Positions 40,825 through 48,543 of a stretch of DNA of 64,000 nt are shown one piece after another. This stretch comes from Rhizobiaceae bacterium (GTDB lineage Bacteria > Pseudomonadota > Alphaproteobacteria > Rhizobiales > Rhizobiaceae), in contig JAEPNK010000001.1 of the NCBI GenBank assembly GCA_017643495.1, positions 787,623 through 851,622 of the forward strand. Direction: 5' to 3'. Both the position numbers and the translations under genes were made by a program. Within the stretch, counting starts at the first letter, position 1. Each line of letters opens with the position of its first letter. A model generated the notes under the pieces. The model worked only from the letters and a program-made list of their open reading frames with translations, did not search any database and was not told where the DNA came from.

Positions 40825-41141
40825 TGCGGTTTCTCGAACCTGAAGACGATGATCCGATTCTGTCGGTGGTAAACCTGATTGACCTGTTTCTGGTGGTCAT
40901 CGGAATTCTGATGATCACAATCCTGCAAAACCCGCTAAATCCCTTTGCGGCACAATCCGTCACCGTGGTTGAAAACCCTGGCACTGATGCGATGCGGATC
41001 ACCGTGAAAGAGGGCCACGATCTGCAACGCTATGAGTCCAGCGACGGTATCGGTGAAGGCGAAGGGATCCGCGCCGGGGTTACCTATCGGCTGGATGACG
41101 GGCGCATGATCTATGTGCCGGAAGGGCAGGCCACTCAGTAA
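40824..41141 (+). CDS. DUF2149 protein with ExbD-like membrane segment (HmuV-like)
   Basis: A 105-residue protein. A single N-terminal membrane segment (residues about 14-36) reads LSVVNLIDLFLVVIGILMITIL, with Asp20 placed like the proton-carrying Asp of ExbD/TolR (FIDVxLVLLIIFM). A small periplasmic domain ends in GVTYRLDDGRMIYVPEG, the DUF2149 signature. I start it at ATG 40824, after GGGAG; the GTG at 40821 is also possible. It is coupled to the channel gene and ends the operon. The role as an ExbD analogue is inference from topology and neighbours. Confidence 0.85.
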   Translation: MRFLEPEDDDPILSVVNLIDLFLVVIGILMITILQNPLNPFAAQSVTVVENPGTDAMRITVKEGHDLQRYESSDGIGEGEGIRAGVTYRLDDGRMIYVPEGQATQ

Positions 41142-41321
41142 CCCGATGCCGCTGCAATGGGTTGCAACGTTAATGCGCCGGGTCGCGAGAAAATAGTAAA
41201 TGCCTCGTTTGGTGTATATGTACCAGGCTGTTTTGATATGCTGCATGGTCTACACCCCGCTCGATGTCCGAAAGAAAACCATCGAAAAACAACGGGTTAA
41301 CCTGAGTGTGCTGGGGGTAAA
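41142..41321. other. Gap between tetrapyrrole operon and tRNA-Leu
   Basis: 180 bp between the end of the operon and the 3' end of tRNA-Leu. No gene and no clear terminator hairpin were found. I could not find a copy of the tRNA 3' end on the other side of the operon that would prove site-specific insertion. Confidence 0.4.
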
Positions 41322-41408
41322 TGGTGCCCAGAAGAGGACTCGAACCTCCACGGCCTTGCGGCCACTGCGACCTGAACGCAGCGCGTCTACCAATTCCGCC
41401 ATCTGGGC
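41322..41408 (-). tRNA. tRNA-Leu (anticodon CAG)
   Basis: An 87-nt class II tRNA read on the minus strand. The acceptor GCCCAGA pairs with TCTGGGC, discriminator A and an encoded CCA. The anticodon loop TTCAGGT within the stem TGCG/CGCA gives CAG, which reads CUG. The long variable arm (GGCCGCAAGGCC) and T-loop GGTTCGAGTCC are normal. Its 3' end faces the tetrapyrrole operon. Confidence 0.97.
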
Positions 41409-41523
41409 AAACAGTAAGCGTGGTAACAGTGCGCACAGATAAAACCGTGCCAGTGTCATGTCAACGCGTTTTTCTCCATTCCGCAGCAAACTGTTCAGGC
41501 ATTGCAGATCAGGCTGAACAGGA

Positions 41524-42783
41524 TCACTTTGTCTTTCCGGTGGCGCCTGAAGCGTGAATGCGTGTAATTTCTTCGGACTGCAGTCCCAGTAACCCGGAGA
41601 GAATTTCTTCGGTATGTTCACCCAGCAACGGAGATCTGGTTACCGGTACGCAACTGTCGGAAAACTTGATCGGGCATCCAACGCTCAAATACTCGCCACG
41701 CGCTGGATGGGGAACCCTGACCATGGTGCCGGACTTGTAAAGTGCCTCATCCTCGGCAAGCTCTTTCATTGACAGAATGGGCCCGACGGGGATGTCGTGC
41801 GGATTGCAGATTTCCATGACCTCAAACTTGGTTTTTGTCATTGTCCATTCTTCAATGGTGGAGAAAACCTGGCTGAGTTTGTCGAGCCGCTCGCCGGCCG
41901 TTGCATAGCCCGTTTCGGTTTTCCATTCAGGCCTGCCGATCACATCGCAGATTTTTTCCCAGACATGCCCCTGTATGACGAAATAGATATACGCATTGGG
42001 GTCAGTTTCCCAACCCATGCATTTGAGGATGCGACCCGGTTGCCCGCCACCGCCATCATTGCCAGCCCTGGGGGTGGTGTCGCCAAAGGAAATGCCTTCA
42101 CCAAACTGCGAATATTCGCGCAACGGGCCTGCGGCGAGCCTTTGCTGGTCTCTCATCTTGACCCTTGTGAGGTTCAGCACCGAATCCTGCATCGCGCAGG
42201 AAACTTTCTGGCCTTTCCCGGTGCGCTCCCGCTGAAAAAGAGCAGCGACGATGCCGAGTGCAAGATGCAGACCCGTACCGCTGTCTCCTATTTGTGCGGC
42301 GGTAACCAGTGGGGGGCCATCCCGGAACCCGGTTGTGGAAGCGGAGCCTCCGACGCATTGGGCGATGTTTTCATATACCTTGCAGTCTTCATGCTTGCCC
42401 GGGCCGAAGCCCTTGATTGATGCGAGAATGAGTCTTGGATTGATTTTCTGCATTCGTTCCCAGGAAAACCCCATCCTATCAAGGGCGCCGGGTGCGAAAT
42501 TCTCAACGAGAACATCGCATGCAGCGATCAGGCGGCCGAGCACTTCCTTCCCGGTTTCATTCTTGGCGTCCAGTTCTATCGAGCGCTTGTTGTGATTGAG
42601 CATGGTAAAATACAGGCTGTCGGCATCGGGAATGTCGTTCAACTGTCCGCGGGTTACATCCCCTGTTCCGGGCCGCTCTATCTTGATTACGTCAGCGCCA
42701 AGCCATGCCAGCAATTGCGTACAGGAAGGTCCTGACTGGATATGGGTGAAGTCGAGTACCTTGATTCCATCTAGTGCAGTCAT
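41524..42783 (-). CDS. frc: Formyl-CoA:oxalate CoA-transferase (CaiB/BaiF family)
   Basis: A 419-residue class III CoA-transferase. From memory it aligns closely with the Oxalobacter enzyme: [25 protein letters not shown], catalytic Asp167 in [11 protein letters not shown], and the glycine loop [12 protein letters not shown]. It moves CoA from formyl-CoA to oxalate. The usual partner oxalyl-CoA decarboxylase is not in this window, so the substrate may differ. The gene is monocistronic, downstream of an empty 216-bp region and upstream of tRNA-Leu. Confidence 0.85.
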   Translation of the reverse strand: MTALDGIKVLDFTHIQSGPSCTQLLAWLGADVIKIERPGTGDVTRGQLNDIPDADSLYFTMLNHNKRSIELDAKNETGKEVLGRLIAACDVLVENFAPGALDRMGFSWERMQKINPRLILASIKGFGPGKHEDCKVYENIAQCVGGSASTTGFRDGPPLVTAAQIGDSGTGLHLALGIVAALFQRERTGKGQKVSCAMQDSVLNLTRVKMRDQQRLAAGPLREYSQFGEGISFGDTTPRAGNDGGGGQPGRILKCMGWETDPNAYIYFVIQGHVWEKICDVIGRPEWKTETGYATAGERLDKLSQVFSTIEEWTMTKTKFEVMEICNPHDIPVGPILSMKELAEDEALYKSGTMVRVPHPARGEYLSVGCPIKFSDSCVPVTRSPLLGEHTEEILSGLLGLQSEEITRIHASGATGKTK

Positions 42784-42999
42784 CGGCGTCAGTTATCCTG
42801 TTTTATCATTCGCAAGGTTTTTGCAGGCTTTCGAGGTTGGAATATGGCGCGTTGCGGCGCGCGGACCAGTTCAAGTGCCGGCATGTCGGTTGCCTAGAAC
42901 AAACGCACTGGGAAAGCATGTAAATTTTAGTTGTTGGGCTTGCCGAAGCCTGTCCGGCGCGTGCTAGATAAGCCTTAATCAAAACAGCGAAAGTCAGCC

Positions 43000-43983
43000 A
43001 TGCTTCCCGAAAACATGCGAACAGTTGAAATCAGTGAACCCGGAGAACCCTCCGTACTTGTAACGGGTGAGCGCCCGCTTCCTGTGCCGGGGGCGGGCCA
43101 GGTTCTCGTCAAGGCTGCCTCGATCGGCGTAAACGGACCGGACATCATGCAGCGTCGCGGCCTGTATCCTCCGCCACAGGGCGCGTCGGACCTTCTGGGG
43201 CTCGAGGTTTCCGGAACTGTTGTTGCAGTCGGGGAAAACTCAAGCCGCTGGAAGGTGGGCGATGCGATATGTGCCCTTTGTCATGGTGGCGCCTATGCCG
43301 AGTATGTTGCCATAGATGAAGATCACTGCCTCCCGGTTCCCGACAGCGTTTCGCTTGAGGATGCAGGCGGATTGCCCGAAACTTATTTCACGGTCTGGAG
43401 CAATCTATTCCTTGATCATCCTGTGAAAAAAGATGGTTTGCTGCTCGTGCACGGCGGTGCAGGCGGGATAGGAACAACGGCCGTCCAGCTTGGTGCAGCG
43501 CTCGGAATGCGTGTTTTCACCACATGTTCAAATGCGGAGAACATGGCTTTCTGCGAAGGTCTGGGAGCCGAAAAGGCAATCAACTACCGGGAAGAGGATT
43601 TTGTTGAAGTGGTCCGGGAAGCAGGGGGGGCAGATCTTATAGTTGATATTGTCGGCGGAGATTATATTGAGCGAAACATGAAAGCCGCCGCACCCGATGC
43701 AAGGATGGTCCAGCTTGCATTTCGAACCGGCTCCAGGGTTGAAGTCAATCTGATGCCGATCATGCTCAAGCGTCTGACAATTACCGGATCAACGCTTCGT
43801 TCAAGGCCTCCGGAATTCAAGGCCCGCATAGCAAAAGACCTTGAGGACCGGGCCTGGCCTCTGTTTTCTGACGGGAAGCTGAAAGCGTTGACGCATGCCG
43901 TCTTGCCACTTGAAGATGCTGCAGAAGCGCACCGGATGATGGAGGCGGCCACGCACCGGGGCAAGATTCTCCTGGTTCCCTGA
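43000..43983 (+). CDS. Zinc-free NAD(P)H:quinone oxidoreductase
   Basis: A 327-residue MDR-superfamily protein of the quinone oxidoreductase (PIG3-like) branch. The N-terminal GroES-like domain has VKAASIGVNGPDIMQRRGLYPPPQG, and the nucleotide-binding motif is HGGAGGIGTTAVQL. The catalytic zinc ligands of alcohol dehydrogenases are absent. It probably reduces small quinones or enones with NADPH. It is transcribed away from frc. Confidence 0.88.
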   Translation: MLPENMRTVEISEPGEPSVLVTGERPLPVPGAGQVLVKAASIGVNGPDIMQRRGLYPPPQGASDLLGLEVSGTVVAVGENSSRWKVGDAICALCHGGAYAEYVAIDEDHCLPVPDSVSLEDAGGLPETYFTVWSNLFLDHPVKKDGLLLVHGGAGGIGTTAVQLGAALGMRVFTTCSNAENMAFCEGLGAEKAINYREEDFVEVVREAGGADLIVDIVGGDYIERNMKAAAPDARMVQLAFRTGSRVEVNLMPIMLKRLTITGSTLRSRPPEFKARIAKDLEDRAWPLFSDGKLKALTHAVLPLEDAAEAHRMMEAATHRGKILLVP

Positions 43984-44050
43984 ACGGCTTGGGTATTGAT
44001 GGCCTGGACACTGGCACTGGCGAAGGACAGGTCTGTTGAGGGAGCGCGGC

Positions 44051-45217
44051 CTAATTCTGTACGCGCGTTTCATGCTGCGCTGACGGGGTATGAAACAGAT
44101 ACGCGGCTACTGCAATAGATGCTGCAACGAGCAGCAGGCCAAATGCACTCATTGCAGTTAGCAGTCCGAACATGTCTGCAAGAACGCCGCTCCCGATGAC
44201 CGGAATGGAAAAACCGACATAGGCATACACAAACATGCCCGCCGTTGCCCTGGCCCGGTTTTCAGGTGCGCGGGTTGAAAATTCGGATAATGCCGACAGA
44301 TAGGTAAACCCGTAGCTTGAGGCGCTTGAAAGGGCTGTGCCGAGCAATACAAGGCCAATCGAATTGAGCCATGCCCCGGACAGCAGAAACAGGAAGCCGA
44401 GAGGTGTCAGCAACAGGCCGGTGGCGAGAGCCCTGCTGTTTGACAAGCGCCTTGCAGCAGGCTGACAAAGGAAGCCGGCAAATATCGCTAAGAAGATCAC
44501 GAGACCGGTCCAGTTGCCGTATCCGTGGGCTGAGAGTTGCAGGGGGATGATTGCGATTGTCATGCCTGTTGTTGACCACGCAAGGGCCATGGCCATTCCG
44601 AACGCAGCTGTATTTTCTGGAAATACTGGCCAGCGAAACAGTGATACCTGTTTGGTATTGTCGACGGGTGGAAACAGCATAATGGCAAGCGCCAACAACG
44701 GGGTTACAAGAAAAAGTGCCCAATAGCTGGCAGGAAAAAAACTCTCCCCGTGAAGGCTGAGGCTTATACCGGTCGCCAGAGCGCCACCTCCGAAACCCAG
44801 ACTTGTTGCCGAGGTAACAACAAGTGCGGCCCGCCGGGTGTGGTCCGTGCCCATGAGTTCTGCCATGTAAGCTGTGCCTGCTGTCGTCGCGAGACCGGTT
44901 CCAACCCCCAGCAACAACCTTGCGATAATCAGGCTCATCCATGAAGGCGAAACGACCAGTAGCCCGGTCGCCAGTGCACCAAGCATCAGTGAAATGGCAA
45001 TCGGTGTCCGCCTGCCGATACGGTCCGAAAGTCCACCCAGTAACAGCAGTGTGGGCATCAGGCCTGCCACATAGGCTGAAAAGGCAATGGTTACAGCAGC
45101 AGCACCCATTCCGCTTTCTGCAGCATAGGCGCTGTAGAGGGGAGCCTGCAGGTTCACGGCGAAGGTGACGGTGAACAATGCCAGTGCAAGACCGGTAGCT
45201 GCCAGAGAACGGAACAT
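44051..45217 (-). CDS. MFS transporter, drug-exporter-like
   Basis: A 388-residue major facilitator protein with about 12 membrane segments. The intracellular loop 2-3 motif is LGGLSDRIGRRTP (canonical G-x-x-x-D-R-x-G-R-R), and the second-half loop also carries basic residues. It is divergent from the MocR-type gene with 103 bp between starts, so it is the likely target of that regulator. The substrate is unknown. Confidence 0.88.
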   Translation of the reverse strand: MFRSLAATGLALALFTVTFAVNLQAPLYSAYAAESGMGAAAVTIAFSAYVAGLMPTLLLLGGLSDRIGRRTPIAISLMLGALATGLLVVSPSWMSLIIARLLLGVGTGLATTAGTAYMAELMGTDHTRRAALVVTSATSLGFGGGALATGISLSLHGESFFPASYWALFLVTPLLALAIMLFPPVDNTKQVSLFRWPVFPENTAAFGMAMALAWSTTGMTIAIIPLQLSAHGYGNWTGLVIFLAIFAGFLCQPAARRLSNSRALATGLLLTPLGFLFLLSGAWLNSIGLVLLGTALSSASSYGFTYLSALSEFSTRAPENRARATAGMFVYAYVGFSIPVIGSGVLADMFGLLTAMSAFGLLLVAASIAVAAYLFHTPSAQHETRVQN

Positions 45218-45271
45218 GGTGCAATCCTCGCTGATATGTCTCCGGCGGTATTGACATTATATCAAATCCGT

Positions 45272-45289
45272 TACAATATTTTTATTGTA
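45272..45289. promoter_or_regulatory. Inverted repeat between MFS and MocR genes
   Basis: TACAATA-TTTT-TATTGTA, a perfect 7-bp inverted repeat centred in the AT-rich divergent intergenic region. A TTGACA at 45251 and an ATTATA (TATAAT on the minus strand) at 45256 are nearby. It is a likely site for the MocR-type regulator controlling both genes. Confidence 0.5.
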
Positions 45290-45320
45290 CTAAATACAGT
45301 TCCACTTTCTGGAAGGCCCG

Positions 45321-46658
45321 ATGCCAAAGTCCCGTTTTGCAGAACTTGCAGAAACCGTTGCCGCCCGGATCGCGGACGGAACGCTTGCACCCGGCACACG
45401 TCTCCCCACCCACAGGGCGTTTGCAGATCACCATGGAGTTGCTCTGGCTACAGCAACCCGTACCTATCGGGAGCTTGAAAAACGCGGCCTGATTGTTGGA
45501 GAGCGTGGCCGCGGTGTCTTTGTTCGCGATGCAGGGGTGCCGGCAAGTCTGGGAATAGAACAATCGGTTTCGGACGGTCTTGTGGACCTCGTTTTCAACA
45601 TGCCCGGTAATATGGCGGATGCGGAAATGTTGCGTTCAGCCATCAAGCGATTGGCCGCTGGTGGAGACCTTGAGGCCATGTTGAGATATCAGCCCCATGC
45701 CGGGCGACCCCACGAAAGAAAAGTGTTTGCCACCGAAGCAGGGCGCCGACTCGGTAATGTTGATCCGGATCATTTGCTTGTTACTTCCGGCAGCCAGCAT
45801 GCACTGTCTCTTGTGGTTATCGGGTTGATCGGCCGTGGGGAAACGATCGGCGTGGACCCGTTGACATATGCTGGTTTCAAGACCCTTGCTGCGGTTCAGA
45901 ACATGCCGCTCGTCGCAGTTGAAGGTGAAGGCGGCCTGATGTCACCGGACGCACTTGACCGGTTGTGCCACACAAAACCGCTTCGGGCCGTTTACCTCAT
46001 GCCTACAGTGCATAATCCGCTCGGGGCCGTGATGAATGAAGATACGCGGTGCGCGTTGGTGTCAGTGGCGCGAAAACACGATTTGTTGCTGATTGAAGAT
46101 GCAGCCTATGCATTTCTGGAAACGGATCCTCCCCCAACCTTTAGGGAACTGGCTCCGGAAAGGACAGTGCATGTCGGGGGGTATTCCAAGTGCATTGGTA
46201 CGGGTTTAAGGGTCGGGTATCTTGTTTCTCCCGCCCGCTACGTCGATCGTCTGGTCACTGTGATACGTGCGACTACCTGGAATACGCCAGCCCTGATGTC
46301 ATCGCTGGTTGCGGCATGGATTGAGGACGGAACGCTGGCAAAATGCGAAGCAGTGCGACGAGAGGACGGGTTTGAACGCCAGAAGCTTTGCCGTGAAATA
46401 CTGGGTGGGGATGCTGTCACCGCACACCGCAATGCAGGCTTTGGCTGGCTGCCCCTGCAACCGGGTGAGCGGGCAGGCCCGTTGGTGGCCCGGTTGAAGG
46501 AAAAGGGTGTGGCAGTTTCTCCGGGTGCGCCCTATGCGACAACGGAGCCGGTTCCCCAGGCACTCAGGCTTGCTTTTGGCGGCGTACCAATGGCGGACCT
46601 GGAAGAAGCATTGAAGACAATCCGCTTCGAGCTGGGCGAATTCCGGAAAGGCTCTTGA
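45321..46658 (+). CDS. MocR-type regulator (GntR HTH fused to PLP aminotransferase-like domain)
   Basis: A 445-residue protein. The GntR winged helix is residues about 1-72 (ARIADGTLAPGTRLPTHRAFADHHGVALATATRTYRELEKRGLI). An aminotransferase-like domain follows, with LVTSGSQHALSLV, EDAAYAFLE and the PLP lysine in HVGGYSKCIGTGLRVGY. MocR proteins sense PLP or amino compounds. It probably controls itself and the divergent MFS gene. Confidence 0.92.
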   Translation: MPKSRFAELAETVAARIADGTLAPGTRLPTHRAFADHHGVALATATRTYRELEKRGLIVGERGRGVFVRDAGVPASLGIEQSVSDGLVDLVFNMPGNMADAEMLRSAIKRLAAGGDLEAMLRYQPHAGRPHERKVFATEAGRRLGNVDPDHLLVTSGSQHALSLVVIGLIGRGETIGVDPLTYAGFKTLAAVQNMPLVAVEGEGGLMSPDALDRLCHTKPLRAVYLMPTVHNPLGAVMNEDTRCALVSVARKHDLLLIEDAAYAFLETDPPPTFRELAPERTVHVGGYSKCIGTGLRVGYLVSPARYVDRLVTVIRATTWNTPALMSSLVAAWIEDGTLAKCEAVRREDGFERQKLCREILGGDAVTAHRNAGFGWLPLQPGERAGPLVARLKEKGVAVSPGAPYATTEPVPQALRLAFGGVPMADLEEALKTIRFELGEFRKGS

Positions 46659-46772
46659 ACCGGCGGCACAAATATCTGCCAGTAAGCAATTGTTCGCAGC
46701 AAGGAAAACGGCAACCCCTGCCGCCCGAAGTTCGAACTGATAAACTTGGTCGATGTTTGAACGTAGTGAGAA

Positions 46773-46849
46773 TGGCGCGCTCGGGAAGATTCGAACTCCC
46801 GACCCCTTGATTCGTAGTCAAGTACTCTATCCAGCTGAGCTACGAGCGC
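46773..46849 (-). tRNA. tRNA-Arg (anticodon ACG)
   Basis: A 77-nt tRNA on the minus strand. The acceptor GCGCTCG pairs with CGAGCGC, with discriminator G and encoded CCA. The anticodon loop CTACGAA within CTTGA/TCAAG gives ACG. The D-arm (AGCTCAGCTGGATAGAG) and T-arm (GGGAGTTCGAATCTTCCC) are canonical. Confidence 0.97.
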
Positions 46850-47022
46850 GCTTTGGCAAAAGCCAATTCCCGGATTTTGCCCGAGATACAGGGCCGATGC
46901 AACAGGCCCGGCACATGCAGGGAGCTACCTAAAGCCTGATACTTTCAAAAGCAAGTCTTTTCGGAACAAATCTGTTCGTTTGTGGCCAGCTTGCTTAATA
47001 TCTGGTGACAGGCAGGCGCAGC

Positions 47023-48534
47023 CTACAAATTCGCTGGACTGGTGTGACCGTTATCGGGCCGGTTGCTGTCAGGTATCCGGACTTCAAAGGCAGTTCCTTC
47101 CGGCGATGTCTTTGTTATTGTGATTGTCCCGCCATGGGCTTTCACCAGTTCCATGGCGATGGTTACCCCAAGCCCGGAACCTCCCGACCGTGTGGAGCCT
47201 TCAAAGGCACGGAAAATCTTGTTTCGAACATGTTCAGGTATGCCCGGCCCATTGTCGCTGACCGTAATGGACACCGTGTCACCATCGCGCTTGCCGTGAA
47301 CGGTTATCTCCGCTTCACGGTCATTCATCTCGCAGTCATCAAGCGCCTGGACGGCGTTGCGGCACAGGTTCATGAGCACCCGGAACAGCTGCTCGGGGTC
47401 AGCATCCGCTTCAAGATCAAGTTCAATCCTGTTTGACCACCGGATACCGTTGAGGGCTTCTTCGGAAAGTCCGAGCATCTCTGCAATTTCTTCTACGGTG
47501 CTGTGTACGAGAAGCTTTCTGCGCTTTGGAGGGGACTCGATGGCTTTGCCGTAATCAAGTACGGATTTTGTATAATCCACCGCCCGGTCGATTGAACGGA
47601 TCAGTTTTGGCGCAAACCGTTGTACAGTCGGGTCGGGCAGGGCGGTAAGACGATCAGAAAAAAGCTGCGCCGAAGCAAGGATATTACGCATGTCGTGATT
47701 GATCTTGGACACGGCAAGTCCGAGTTCGGCAAGGTGTTGCTTTTGACGAAGGGTTTTCTGCAGCTCTTTCTGGAATGCTGAAATCCGTTCTTCGGCAATG
47801 CCGATCTCGTCATTGCGGCCGCCGGGCTCAAGAACAAGGTCAGGATTTTCCATTTCGGCAGAAAAACGCTCCATGTTGCTTGAGATGCGTTTGATTGGAA
47901 GCACGATCAAACGGTACAGTGCAAAGTAAACCAGAGCAGCTGTAAACACGGAAATCAGCAGTGACAGAATGAGAACATTGCGTGCATAGACCCAAAGTGC
48001 CACCTGTATGTGGCGCATTTCCATGACCAGTTCGATCGTGCCTTCACCGGACCGCAGGGTGCCGAAAACACGGTAGAGGGCATCGGGATTTTCCAGGATC
48101 ATGCCCAAAGAACTGGTGATGGAATTGAGCGGCCCGGTCTCATCGAGATTGATGTGATAGACAAGTTCGCTTGATATGTCGCTTGATGCCATCAGTTGCG
48201 AAGCGCCGTCACGCCTGATCGCCACATTGACGGCCATGGTTGATTGCAGGAGGTCGCGACCTGCCTCTTCACTGAGCATGCTGATGTCTGAATCCAGAAA
48301 CACAATGCTTGCAGCTTCTGCCGTATCAAGCCGGTTCTGCAGCCAGACATTTCTGAAATTGGCCACAGAGGGAACAAAAATCAGGACTTCCGCGATCATC
48401 ACAAAGGCCAAAGTCATCAGCAGCAACTTGCTGGAAAGTCCTCTGGCCGCTTTCATGCTGTCGCTGGCAGCGGAGCGCAGGGGGGTCTCCGGAAGAGTGC
48501 GTTGTTCAACTTGTTGGCCCATGTGCAGGTTCAT
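47023..48534 (-). CDS. Sensor histidine kinase (no adjacent response regulator)
   Basis: A 503-residue inner-membrane kinase. Membrane segment 1 (about 36-56) is followed by a periplasmic sensor region of some 125 residues, membrane segment 2 (about 182-208), a HAMP linker, a dimerisation helix with phospho-acceptor His280 in KINHDMRNILAS, and an ATPase domain with the N box LCRNAVQALDD, G1 DNGPGIP, and G2 GSGLGVTIA. The stimulus is unknown. The partner regulator must be elsewhere, since the neighbours are a flavoprotein and a tRNA. Confidence 0.92.
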   Translation of the reverse strand: MNLHMGQQVEQRTLPETPLRSAASDSMKAARGLSSKLLLMTLAFVMIAEVLIFVPSVANFRNVWLQNRLDTAEAASIVFLDSDISMLSEEAGRDLLQSTMAVNVAIRRDGASQLMASSDISSELVYHINLDETGPLNSITSSLGMILENPDALYRVFGTLRSGEGTIELVMEMRHIQVALWVYARNVLILSLLISVFTAALVYFALYRLIVLPIKRISSNMERFSAEMENPDLVLEPGGRNDEIGIAEERISAFQKELQKTLRQKQHLAELGLAVSKINHDMRNILASAQLFSDRLTALPDPTVQRFAPKLIRSIDRAVDYTKSVLDYGKAIESPPKRRKLLVHSTVEEIAEMLGLSEEALNGIRWSNRIELDLEADADPEQLFRVLMNLCRNAVQALDDCEMNDREAEITVHGKRDGDTVSITVSDNGPGIPEHVRNKIFRAFEGSTRSGGSGLGVTIAMELVKAHGGTITITKTSPEGTAFEVRIPDSNRPDNGHTSPANL

Positions 48535-48543
48535 TTCTGCAGT

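Noticed and set aside
33900-41321. Direct repeats (att sites) flanking the chelatase operon
   Set aside because: A copy of the tRNA-Leu 3' end was sought in 33841-34450 and none was found, so site-specific integration cannot be claimed.
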